A stretch of 6,695 nucleotides of DNA from Candidatus Rokuibacteriota bacterium (GTDB lineage: Bacteria > Methylomirabilota > Methylomirabilia > Rokubacteriales > CSP1-6). The notes beneath the pieces were generated by a model, which saw only the letters and a program-made list of their open reading frames with translations, had not been told where the DNA came from and did no database searches. Shown here in pieces: positions 1 through 6,086 of the stretch; the stretch's first letter is position 1; the number at the start of each line of letters is the position of its first letter. Where the stretch lies: contig QHRS01000165.1 of NCBI GenBank assembly GCA_003221435.1, positions 1 to 6,695 of the forward strand. Direction: 5' to 3'. Made by a program: the position numbers and the translations under genes.

Positions 1-1074
1 GTCGGCGAGAATGACGGGACTCACGGCGTCCAGGTCCCAGACGTCGTGCGCGATGTACTGGGAGTGCCACTTGTGGGCGCCGGTGTCGAGATCGACCGCG
101 ACCATCGAGTTCGTATACAGGTTGTCGCCCGGTCGCTCCTGGCCGTACAGGTCGGGCGACGGGTTGCCGACGACGAAGAACACGGTCCGAGTGCTCAGAT
201 CGACTGCCGGCGTCATCCACACCCCGCCGCCGAGCACCTGGTAGAACGAGCTGTCCCTCGCCAGTGCCGCCTTCTCGGCGGCGATGTCACGGTGCATATC
301 GCGGCCGGTGGCGTCGAGCTTCGCCCACACTCCTTCGTGACCGTTCTCGGGGATCGTGTGGAAGGTCCAGAGCAGCCTCCCGGTGTTCGCGTCGAAGGCC
401 TTGACGAACCCGCGGATGCCGTATTCGCCGCCGTTGGTGCCGATCAGAACTTTGCCGTCGACCACCGCCGGCGCCATGGTTTCCGAGTAGCCCTTCTCAG
501 GGTCGGCGATCTGGGCCTCCCAGAGGAGGTTGCCCGTCCTGGCGTCGAGAGCCACCAGCTTGGAATCGAGCGTGCCCAGGTAGAGCTTGTCATTCCAGAT
601 AGCGACGCCGCGGTTGTTCGGCCCGCAGCAGTAGGTGGTGATCGGCCCCAGCTTGTGCTTGTAGTGCCAGAACTCCTTGCCGCTCACCGCGTCGACGGCG
701 TAGACGTGGTCGTACGACGTCGTCAAGAACATCACGCCGTTGACGACGATGGGCGCAGTCTCCATCGACTCGAGCACCGCCGTCTGGAACACGAAGGCCG
801 GCCGCAGGTTCTGGACGTTCGACGTTTTGATCTGAGCTGCGCGGTGGAAGCGCGCCTGCTCGTAACTGCCGTTCGGGTGGAGCCAGTTGTCGGCGTCAGC
901 CCCGGCCCGGTTGAGCATCTCCTGGGTGACGGAGACCAGCGACGAGGACATGGGCGCCGACATTGTGGTGGCGCTCCCCTGGACCTCATCGGCCGTGCTG
1001 CTGACACCGCTGCCGGCCACCACCACGATGGTGAGAAGCGTCACGAGACGCGTGACCCGCAAGACGGTTTTCAT
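1..1074 (-). CDS. PQQ-dependent alcohol dehydrogenase, lanthanide-type D-x-D signature (3' end beyond window)
   Basis: Partial gene: 358 codons from an ATG at 1074-1072, open at the left edge. This is a periplasmic quinoprotein of the eight-bladed propeller class (XoxF/MxaF/ExaA superfamily), which oxidises alcohols with PQQ and a metal ion. Residues 1-28 look like a Sec signal peptide (basic start, then hydrophobic LVTLLTIVVVAG). Recognisable family elements are E105, the vicinal C149-C150 followed by GPNNRG (R155), the metal-site Glu in GGEYGIRG (E217), GGGVW with the stacking Trp W286, GNPSP (N304), and HDVWDLD with catalytic D347 and extra D349. Propeller-type repeats such as VYAVDAVSGKEFW and VKAFDANTGRLLW recur. 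Family members are near 600 residues, so roughly 40% is missing, including any C-terminal haem domain. It is not clearly XoxF or ExaF by overall sequence, and the substrate is unknown. The start is fixed by AGGAGG five bases upstream. Family assignment is near certain; lanthanide use is inference. Confidence 0.95.
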   Translation of the reverse strand, partial: MKTVLRVTRLVTLLTIVVVAGSGVSSTADEVQGSATTMSAPMSSSLVSVTQEMLNRAGADADNWLHPNGSYEQARFHRAAQIKTSNVQNLRPAFVFQTAVLESMETAPIVVNGVMFLTTSYDHVYAVDAVSGKEFWHYKHKLGPITTYCCGPNNRGVAIWNDKLYLGTLDSKLVALDARTGNLLWEAQIADPEKGYSETMAPAVVDGKVLIGTNGGEYGIRGFVKAFDANTGRLLWTFHTIPENGHEGVWAKLDATGRDMHRDIAAEKAALARDSSFYQVLGGGVWMTPAVDLSTRTVFFVVGNPSPDLYGQERPGDNLYTNSMVAVDLDTGAHKWHSQYIAHDVWDLDAVSPVILAD

Positions 1075-1079
1075 AGGAA

Positions 1080-1085
1080 CCTCCT
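1080..1085 (-). promoter_or_regulatory. Strong Shine-Dalgarno site for the PQQ dehydrogenase
   Basis: On the minus strand AGGAGG, within GAGAGGAGG, lies five bases before the ATG at 1074. It fixes the start that gives the signal peptide. Confidence 0.85.
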
Positions 1086-1171
1086 CTCTCGAGTTGACCT
1101 GGCTCTGGGGAGAGCAGGGTGCGGTAGGGTTGGCGGCGGCGCCGGATGCGCATGGTCCTCCGGGTGGCGGG

Positions 1172-1200
1172 ATGCTACTGCGAAGCCCCGACGAAGGCAA
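1172..1200 (-). promoter_or_regulatory. Candidate sigma70-like promoter for the PQQ dehydrogenase
   Basis: On the minus strand TTGCCT (1200-1195) and TAGCAT (1177-1172) are separated by 17 bases. Each matches four of six consensus positions. Transcription would start near 1165, leaving a leader of about 90 bases before the ATG at 1074. It sits in the 151-base gap between the eboE stop and the dehydrogenase start, where a promoter would be expected. It is a consensus match only and this is a GC-rich genome, so the call is tentative. Confidence 0.3.
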
Positions 1201-1219
1201 GCGCCCGGCCCTCGGGTGC
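1201..1219 (-). other. Short inverted repeat just after the eboE stop, possible weak terminator
   Basis: Arms at 1201-1207 and 1213-1219 flank a 5-base loop, with six of seven positions paired (one A-C mismatch in the minus-strand transcript). It begins seven bases past the eboE stop codon. No U-tract follows, so it is not a standard intrinsic terminator. It may be a 3'-end stabilising hairpin or chance. Confidence 0.25.
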
Positions 1220-1225
1220 TCCGTA

Positions 1226-2396
1226 TCAGGGCTCTATCCGGTCCAGCACCCACCGCAACTCCCGCGCGACCGCGACGACGATGTCTTCGCGGCGGTACTC
1301 CTCGGGCAACACGTCCCACGTGTACGTTTCCACTTCGAGGTGCTGCGACGGCGAGCCCCGGCGGAGGAGCGCGAGCAACTCGCGCAGGTAGTCCTGCGTG
1401 TTGGAAAACAGGCCGAGCTGCTCGCGGAAGATCGGCACGTGGAAATGGATCCGCCACTCGCGCGGTCCGGCGTCGGCGCGGCCCGCGGCCCGGAGCGCCT
1501 CGGGCAGATCCACGAAACGCGTCAGTCCGCGCCCGCTCCGCTCCACCACCTGATGGAGGTACACGCCCTCGGCGAAGGGCCGGAGCGCGGCGAGCGTCAC
1601 GGCGTCCCGCCCCGAGAGCCGGACGTTCAGCCCCGCGCTGATCTGGAACTTCCCGATCCGGATTCCCGCCGCGCGAAAGACGGCGAGCGCCGCCCGCGGG
1701 TCCTCGAACTCGACCGCCATCCTCGCTCTCGGCGCGGCCGAGCCCGGCGAGCGCTCCGAGACGGTCCGCCGACTCGCGCGCGAAGAGATGGCGCTCGAAG
1801 AACGCCGCCGTCTCGGCGACGGTCTCCATGTGACAGCAGGGCTCGGGCTCGAGCGCGAGGGAGATGACCTTGCCCGTCCGCTCGCGGATCCGGGCGAGGG
1901 TCGCGACATGGCGGATCATCAGCTCCGCCATGCGTCCGGCGTCGGCCTCGCCGGTCACGCGGGCTTTGAAGGCTCCGGGCACTGTGCTGACGCTGCCCTC
2001 GAGACCGGGCTCGTCGGGGAGCAGCGCGGCGAGCAGGGTCGCGAGGCGGTCGGAGTACGCCAGGCGCGCCTCGTCCATCCAGTCGGGGCGGTACACCTCT
2101 TCCTTCACGCGGGTGCCGTGGAAGGTGCCGTACGGGAATCCGTTGATCGTGAACACGTAGAGCCCGCGCTCCTCGAGGAATTCGCGGAACGCCTCGAGCT
2201 CTCCCGGCGCGGCCAGGGCCTCGGCCGCCTGGGCGGAGAGTCGCAGGCCCACGCCGAACGGGCGGTCCGGGGCCACTGCGCGCTTCACCGCGACGACGTA
2301 ACGCTCCAGATTGCGGCGCACCTCGGCCCACGTCTCGCCCGCATGGATGTTCGTGCAGTACGTCAGGTGCAGCCCGCCGGCAGCTCTGAGCTTCAT
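1226..2396 (-). pseudogene. eboE: EboE-family TIM-barrel metabolite traffic protein, frameshifted with probable internal deletion
   Basis: EboE-family protein of the sugar-phosphate isomerase/epimerase-like TIM-barrel fold. In cyanobacteria the ebo genes are needed to move a scytonemin precursor to the periplasm; the chemistry of EboE itself is not settled. The N-terminal half (2396 to about 1722, 225 codons) starts MKLRAAGGLHLTYCTNIHAG and contains YVFTINGFPYGTFHG, STVPGAFK and LALEPEPCCHMET. The C-terminal half (1720-1226, 164 codons) is in another frame and contains MAVEFEDP, GKFQISAGLN, IHFHVPIF and EVETYTWDVLP. At the junction about 14 residues that family members carry (a GVC-D--CH-type stretch) are absent, so this looks like an out-of-frame deletion rather than a one-base slip. 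ATGs at 2423 and 2435 are alternative starts; 2396 matches the usual family beginning. No other ebo genes are in view. Assembly error remains possible. Confidence 0.8.
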
Positions 2397-2411
2397 AGCG
2401 CCGTGCGCGCC

Positions 2412-2417
2412 AGTATA
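2412..2417 (-). promoter_or_regulatory. Possible -10 element for eboE
   Basis: Minus-strand TATACT matches the TATAAT consensus at five of six positions. It lies in an AT-richer patch, 16 bases before the ATG at 2396. No convincing -35 box lies 16-18 bases upstream. If real, transcription would begin near 2405, which would exclude the upstream ATGs at 2423 and 2435. Confidence 0.25.
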
Positions 2418-2450
2418 CGCCATCAAATTTCCCATCGGCCCGCCCTGTGC

Positions 2451-2456
2451 TATGCT
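2451..2456 (+). promoter_or_regulatory. Possible -10 element for the importer operon
   Basis: TATGCT (four of six to TATAAT) lies in the divergent control region, with only a poor -35 match (TTTCCC, 2428-2433) at 17 bases. Transcription would start near 2463, just ahead of the stem-loop at 2476-2520. This is a weak consensus match. Confidence 0.22.
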
Positions 2457-2475
2457 CGCGCCCGCTTCTCCACTT

Positions 2476-2520
2476 CGACGGTCCCGGGGAGCCCTGAAGC
2501 GGCTCGACGGGCAACCGTCG
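2476..2520 (+). promoter_or_regulatory. Three-tier stem-loop in the 5' leader of the binding-protein gene
   Basis: CGACGGT (2476-2482) pairs perfectly with ACCGTCG (2514-2520). CCCG (2483-2486) pairs with CGGG (2508-2511) after a two-base bulge. GAGCC (2489-2493) pairs with GGCTC (2501-2505) across a GG/GA internal loop and a seven-base apical loop. That makes 16 pairs, all Watson-Crick. It ends 12 bases before the AGGAGG at 2533, so it could stabilise the message or modulate initiation. It matches no riboswitch class I recognise. Confidence 0.45.
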
Positions 2521-2532
2521 CGTCCGGGCTTG

Positions 2533-2538
2533 AGGAGG
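2533..2538 (+). promoter_or_regulatory. Shine-Dalgarno site that fixes the binding-protein start
   Basis: A perfect AGGAGG lies five bases before the ATG at 2544. It supports this start over in-frame codons far upstream, which would place the Tat signal internally. Confidence 0.85.
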
Positions 2539-2543
2539 CGACC

Positions 2544-3758
2544 ATGAATCGACGCTCGTTCCTGACCACCGCCGCCGGCGCAGCGACGCTGGCATTTCCG
2601 ACCGTCCTGCGCGCGCAGAGCAAGGAGCCGATCCGGGTCGGCTTCCCCCTGCCGCTGACGGGCCCGTTTGCCGCCCTGGCCAACGACCTCCAGCGCGGCG
2701 CGACGCTCGCGGCCGAGGAGCTGAACGCCCGTGGCGGTGTCCTCGGCCGCCGGCTCGAGGTGTTGTTCCGCGACGACCAGCTCAAGCCGGCGGTCGGCGC
2801 GCAGCGGACCAAGGAGCTGATCGAGAACGAGCAGGTCCAGTTCATCGTCGGTGGCCTGGCGGCGCACGTCCAGATGGCGATCAACGAGCAGACCAAGAAG
2901 TCGAAGGTGCTGTTCATCTCGGTCAGCCAATCGGACGAGATCAGCGCCAAGCCCGATACGAGCCCGCTGACGTTCCACGAGGCGCTCAACCCGACGATCA
3001 CCTGCCGCGCGGTCGGCGGCTGGGCGGCCCAGAACCTCGGCAAGAAGTGGTGGATCGTGTACGCCGACTATGCCTGGGGCAAGCAGTGCAACGCGGTCCT
3101 CACCGACGTGCTCAAGAGGCACGGCGGCACCCTGCTCGGTTCGACGCCGTATCCGCTCGGCAACGCGGAGTTCGTGGCGCACCTGCCGAAGATCCGGGCG
3201 GCGAAACCCGACGTGCTGATGTCTGCCACGCCGGGCGCCGACAATGTCGCGTTCCTGAAGCAGGTCATCAGCTTCGGGATGAAGAAGGAGATGCGGGTCG
3301 CCCAGCCGCTGCTCTGGCTCCCCACGGTCAAGGAGGGCGGACCCGACGTCTACGCGGACGTCTACGGCGGGATCAACTTCTACTGGGAGGTCGAGGACAC
3401 GATTCCGCAGGCCAAGCGCTACGTCGCGGCGTTCCGCAAGCGCTTCAACATGCCGCCCGGCGACTACGGCTGCTACGGTTACAGCGGCATCCGGGAGCTG
3501 GCGCGCGGCATCGAGCTGGCGAAGTCGACCGACTCCGACGCGGTCGCGAAGGCGCTCCGCGCCAATCCGGTCTACGACCACTACAAGGGGAAGCAGTGGT
3601 GGCGCGCCTGCGACGACAAGTCATTCCAGGACCTCTGGATCGTCCGGGGCCGCGAGCCGGGCAAGCTGCTGGGCGAGTGGGGCCTCCTCGATGTCGTGAG
3701 CCGGATCCCGGCCAACGAGGAGTTGGACCGCACCTGCGTCGAGAAGGGCCTCGCCTGA
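2544..3758 (+). CDS. Branched-chain-type ABC transporter substrate-binding protein, Tat-exported
   Basis: 404-residue periplasmic solute-binding protein of the type 1 fold (Peripla_BP_6, LivJ/UrtA/AmiC-like). It captures a small organic solute and delivers it to the LivH/LivM permease encoded next. The N-terminus is a clear twin-arginine signal: NRRSFLT (residues 2-8), a hydrophobic stretch to about 22, and likely cleavage after LRA (residue 24). The mature protein begins with the family strand IRVGFPLPLTGPFA (30-43). Further marks are AAEELNARGGVLGRRLEV (56-73), a hinge-side IVGGL (101-105), DYAWGK (175-180), and PLGNAEFVAHLPKIRAAKPDVL (204-225). Mature cysteines are C154, C182, C310, C356 and C398. 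Length is normal for the family. The ligand cannot be read from sequence; the Y/W-rich C-terminal half and the catabolic neighbours suggest an amide, carboxylate or aromatic compound rather than leucine. First gene of the plus-strand operon, 45 bases before livH. Confidence 0.93.
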   Translation: MNRRSFLTTAAGAATLAFPTVLRAQSKEPIRVGFPLPLTGPFAALANDLQRGATLAAEELNARGGVLGRRLEVLFRDDQLKPAVGAQRTKELIENEQVQFIVGGLAAHVQMAINEQTKKSKVLFISVSQSDEISAKPDTSPLTFHEALNPTITCRAVGGWAAQNLGKKWWIVYADYAWGKQCNAVLTDVLKRHGGTLLGSTPYPLGNAEFVAHLPKIRAAKPDVLMSATPGADNVAFLKQVISFGMKKEMRVAQPLLWLPTVKEGGPDVYADVYGGINFYWEVEDTIPQAKRYVAAFRKRFNMPPGDYGCYGYSGIRELARGIELAKSTDSDAVAKALRANPVYDHYKGKQWWRACDDKSFQDLWIVRGREPGKLLGEWGLLDVVSRIPANEELDRTCVEKGLA

Positions 3759-3801
3759 CCGGAGCGCGGGCGGTCAGGGCCGCGCTGCGGCCGGGCTCCG
3801 G
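3759..3801 (+). promoter_or_regulatory. Nested intergenic hairpin between binding-protein gene and livH
   Basis: CCGGAGC (3759-3765) is a perfect inverted repeat of GCTCCGG (3795-3801). Inside it GGCCGC (3778-3783) pairs with GCGGCC (3787-3792) over a three-base loop. The structure begins on the base after the binding-protein stop and ends two bases before the livH ATG. There is no U-tract, so it is not a standard terminator. By analogy with malE-malF, it probably protects the 3' end of the binding-protein message and restrains livH initiation. Confidence 0.5.
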
Positions 3802-3803
3802 CA

Positions 3804-4688
3804 ATGGTTGACATCTCGCTCGCGACGCTCCTGACTCAGGTCTTCACCGGCCTCGTGCTGGGGATGATCTTCGTGCTGCTCGCGGTCGGGCTCTCGCTGA
3901 TCTTCGGGCTGATGACGGTCGTGAACTTCGCGCACGGCTCGTTCTTCATGCTCGGCGCCTACTTCGGCTTCTTTCTGCTGGGCCTCACGGGGAATTTCTG
4001 GCTCTCGCTCGTGGTGGCGCCCCTCATGGTCGGCGTCTTCGGCCTGATCGTCGAGCGCCTGCTCGTCCGGCCGCTCTACGGGCGGAGCGTCGACGATCCG
4101 CTGCTGCTCACCTTCGGGCTCTCCCTCGTGCTGATCGAGGCGGCACGGCTCATCTGGGGCAAGATCGGCGTCACGTTCGACCCGCCGCGCGAGCTGGCCC
4201 AGGCGGTGAACCTCGGCTTCACGATGTTCCCCGTCTACCGGCTGTTCGTGATCGGGGTCACCGGCGCCGTGCTGCTCGCGCTCTGGTTCTTCCTCGGGCG
4301 CACGGACCTGGGGCTGATCATTCGGGCCGGCTCGCGCGATCCCCTGATGGTGCGGGCCCTCGGCATCGACCTCGGCCGCATCCGTCTGCTCGTGTTCGGC
4401 ATCGGGACGCTGCTCGCGGGGCTCGCCGGCGTGCTCGCGGGGCCGATGCGCGGCGTGTACGCCGAGATGGGCGTGACGATCGTGATCGAGTCGTTCGTCG
4501 TCATCGTGGTCGGCGGCATGGGAAGCCTCGCCGGCGCCGTCCTCGCCGGCGTCATGATCGGCGAGGTCGTGAGCCTCACGACGCTGGTGGCGCCGAAGCT
4601 CGCCGAGATCATGGTGTTCGTCGTGATGGCGATCGTGTTGCTCGTGCGGCCGAGCGGGCTCCTCGGCGAAGCGGGCCTGCTCGAATGA
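3804..4688 (+). CDS. livH: Branched-chain amino acid-type ABC transporter permease LivH
   Basis: 294-residue integral inner-membrane permease of the LivH family, one half of the LivH-LivM channel that passes the bound solute to the cytoplasm. It is hydrophobic throughout, with about eight predicted helices. The first (roughly residues 12-36) leads into the family signature NFAHGSFFMLGAY (41-53). VERLLVRPLYGR (83-94) follows. The EAA-like cytoplasmic loop that docks on the ATPase is around IRAGSRDPLMVRALGIDLGR (173-192). The late glycine motif VVGGMGSLAGAVLAG is typical of LivH. Length is normal. No good ribosome binding site precedes the ATG, which sits two bases after a strong hairpin, so translation may depend on coupling or on hairpin melting. 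Its stop overlaps the livM start in ATGA (4685-4688). Family is sure; substrate is open. Confidence 0.95.
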   Translation: MVDISLATLLTQVFTGLVLGMIFVLLAVGLSLIFGLMTVVNFAHGSFFMLGAYFGFFLLGLTGNFWLSLVVAPLMVGVFGLIVERLLVRPLYGRSVDDPLLLTFGLSLVLIEAARLIWGKIGVTFDPPRELAQAVNLGFTMFPVYRLFVIGVTGAVLLALWFFLGRTDLGLIIRAGSRDPLMVRALGIDLGRIRLLVFGIGTLLAGLAGVLAGPMRGVYAEMGVTIVIESFVVIVVGGMGSLAGAVLAGVMIGEVVSLTTLVAPKLAEIMVFVVMAIVLLVRPSGLLGEAGLLE

Positions 4689-5638
4689 GCCCGCGCCTCA
4701 TGTCCGGGATCCGCGCGCACCCGGTGGCGGTCTTCCTCGCCTTCTTCGCCGTGTTCCCCTTCCTGGTGCCGTACAAGGCGCTCGCGACGCAGGTGCTGAT
4801 CTACGGCCTTTTCGCGCTCGGATTCAATCTCCTCTACGGCTACACGGGGCTCCTCTCGTTCGGCCACGCGGCCTACTTCGGCCTCGGCGCCTACGGCGCG
4901 GGGATCGCGCTCGCGAAGCTCGGCGTCCCATCAGTCTGGGGCGGGGTCGCGGTCGGGCTCGCGCTGGCCTCCGCCGGCGGGGCCGTCATCGGCTTTCTCT
5001 GCCTGCGGCGGCGTGGTATCTATTTCGCGATGCTCACGCTCGCGTTCGCGCAGCTCCTGTACTTCATCGGCTTCCACCTCGCGGACCTGACCGGCGGCGA
5101 CGACGGCCTCCGCGGCATCCCCCTCCTGCCGGTGCGCCTGCCCGGCGTGGAGATCTCACTCGACACGCCGGTCGCGTTCTACTACTTCACGTTCGCGCTC
5201 GTCGCCCTCGCGGTCGCCGCCCTCAAGCGGATCCTCGACTCGCCCTTCGGCGCCGTCCTCGGGGCGATCCGCGAGAACAGCGACCGCGCCGCCGCGTGCG
5301 GGTACGACATCACCCGGATCAAGCTGCTGTCCTTCGTCTTTTCGTCGGCGTTCGCGGGGCTCGCGGGCGCGCTCGAGGCGCTCCGGCTGACCGTGGTCCC
5401 GATCGAATCGCTCTACTGGACGACCTCGGGGCAGGTCGTCATGATGACGCTGCTCGGCGGCGCCGGCACGTTCTTCGGTCCGTTCGTCGGCGCGGCGACC
5501 TTCCTCGTGCTGGAAGACCGCCTCAGCATCGTCACCGAGTCCTGGCCGCTCGTGATCGGCCTGATCTTCATGGCGTTCGTCCTGTTCCTTCCCAAAGGCA
5601 TCTGGGGCACCCTGTCAGGAGGGCTCTATGGCCGTTAA
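4685..5638 (+). CDS. livM: Branched-chain amino acid-type ABC transporter permease LivM
   Basis: 317-residue inner-membrane permease, the partner of LivH. Family marks are a first hydrophobic segment at about 13-30, LLYGYTGLLSFGHAAYFGLG (49-68), RRRGIYFAMLTLAFAQ (108-123), the periplasmic GGDDGLRGIP (137-146), the ATPase-docking loop AIRENSDRAAACGYDITRIK (194-213), and LLGGAGTFFGPFVGA (256-270) near the end. Length fits the shorter LivM forms, with no fused ATPase. The start overlaps the livH stop by four bases; an ATG five codons later is possible. The end overlaps the next gene by 11 bases. LivG/LivF ATPases are not encoded in the window and must lie downstream or elsewhere for the importer to work. 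Confidence 0.95.
   Translation: MSPRLMSGIRAHPVAVFLAFFAVFPFLVPYKALATQVLIYGLFALGFNLLYGYTGLLSFGHAAYFGLGAYGAGIALAKLGVPSVWGGVAVGLALASAGGAVIGFLCLRRRGIYFAMLTLAFAQLLYFIGFHLADLTGGDDGLRGIPLLPVRLPGVEISLDTPVAFYYFTFALVALAVAALKRILDSPFGAVLGAIRENSDRAAACGYDITRIKLLSFVFSSAFAGLAGALEALRLTVVPIESLYWTTSGQVVMMTLLGGAGTFFGPFVGAATFLVLEDRLSIVTESWPLVIGLIFMAFVLFLPKGIWGTLSGGLYGR
5617..5623 (+). promoter_or_regulatory. Shine-Dalgarno site for the VOC gene inside the livM 3' end
   Basis: AGGAGGG lies four bases before the ATG at 5628, within the last codons of livM. It fixes the start of the overlapping gene and supports co-translation. Confidence 0.8.
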
Positions 5639-6083
5639 AGTGCTCGAGCTGCATCATCACGGCATACGCGTCGGGGCGACTCCGTCCGACGCCGACCGCG
5701 CGCTGGCCTTCTACCGTGACGTCCTCGGCCTCACGCCCGACGCGGGACGGCCGTACATCGCCGACATCCCCGGCTACTGGATGGAGGTCGGCGCCAATGC
5801 CCAGATCCATCTGATCAGCGCCGAGGGTGTCTCGCGGCTCGCGGACGGACCGGGCAGAGACCCGGCCGGGCCCCACGTCGCGCTCGCGGTGCCCGACATC
5901 CAGGAGGCGCGGCTCGAGCTGGAGCGGCTGGGCGCCGACTACTGGGTGCTCAAGGGCGTGGTCGGGCCCGAGAGCGAGCAGCTCTTCATGACCGATCCGT
6001 TCGGCAACGTGATCGAGCTGCACCAGGCCGGCACCTGCCGCTGCAACAAGCGCTCCGCGGTCGGCACCGGCCGCATGAGCTGA
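5628..6083 (+). CDS. VOC-fold (glyoxalase/dioxygenase superfamily) metalloenzyme
   Basis: 151-residue cytosolic protein with the two beta-alpha-beta-beta-beta modules of the vicinal oxygen chelate superfamily. Module 1 holds ELHHHGIRV (7-15) and DRALAFYRDVLGL (23-35), ending IHLIS (60-64). Module 2 holds PHVALAVPDIQEARLELERLG (82-102) and TDPFGNVIELHQ (122-133). Likely metal ligands by position are H10, H61 or H83, and E130. The superfamily includes glyoxalase I, methylmalonyl-CoA epimerase, extradiol dioxygenases and fosfomycin-resistance enzymes, and the sequence does not decide between them. An 18-residue tail after the usual end contains CRC (137-139) and is unusual. The gene overlaps livM by 11 bases and is followed after three bases by an acyl-CoA-dehydrogenase-like gene. 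A role in processing the imported solute is therefore the best guess. Confidence 0.88.
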   Translation: MAVKVLELHHHGIRVGATPSDADRALAFYRDVLGLTPDAGRPYIADIPGYWMEVGANAQIHLISAEGVSRLADGPGRDPAGPHVALAVPDIQEARLELERLGADYWVLKGVVGPESEQLFMTDPFGNVIELHQAGTCRCNKRSAVGTGRMS

Positions 6084-6086
6084 GCG

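Noticed and set aside
1071..1074. The frame of the N-terminal eboE half has no stop until TGA at 1073-1071, which overlaps the dehydrogenase ATG as ATGA
   Set aside because: It looks like translational coupling, but the conserved EboE C-terminus is in another frame and stops at 1226. The read-through sequence has no recognisable protein character, so the overlap is most likely coincidence.
46..1641. 531-codon plus-strand open frame opposite the PQQ dehydrogenase and eboE
   Set aside because: Antisense shadow: His/Arg/Val-rich with no recognisable domain. The opposite strand carries clear family motifs.
1226..1909. Separate 227-residue minus-strand protein starting at 1909
   Set aside because: Its first 60 or so residues are Ser/Arg/Pro-rich shadow of the EboE N-terminal frame. 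Only from about 1720 on does it match EboE, so it is the second half of the broken gene.
2505..2511. Repeated CGACGG (2476-2481 and 2505-2510) as possible operator direct repeats
   Set aside because: The six-base repeat is explained by the two tiers of the stem-loop and is common in GC-rich sequence; no third copy or symmetric operator is seen.
1788..2543. Upstream in-frame extension of the binding-protein gene
   Set aside because: The twin-arginine signal and a perfect AGGAGG fix the start at 2544. The extension is antisense to eboE.
1071..3581. Very long minus-strand open frame of about 836 codons spanning eboE and the binding-protein gene
   Set aside because: Only the part from 2396 to about 1722 reads as a real protein (N-terminal EboE). 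The rest is antisense or out-of-frame low-complexity Arg/Ala/Pro text typical of high-GC DNA.
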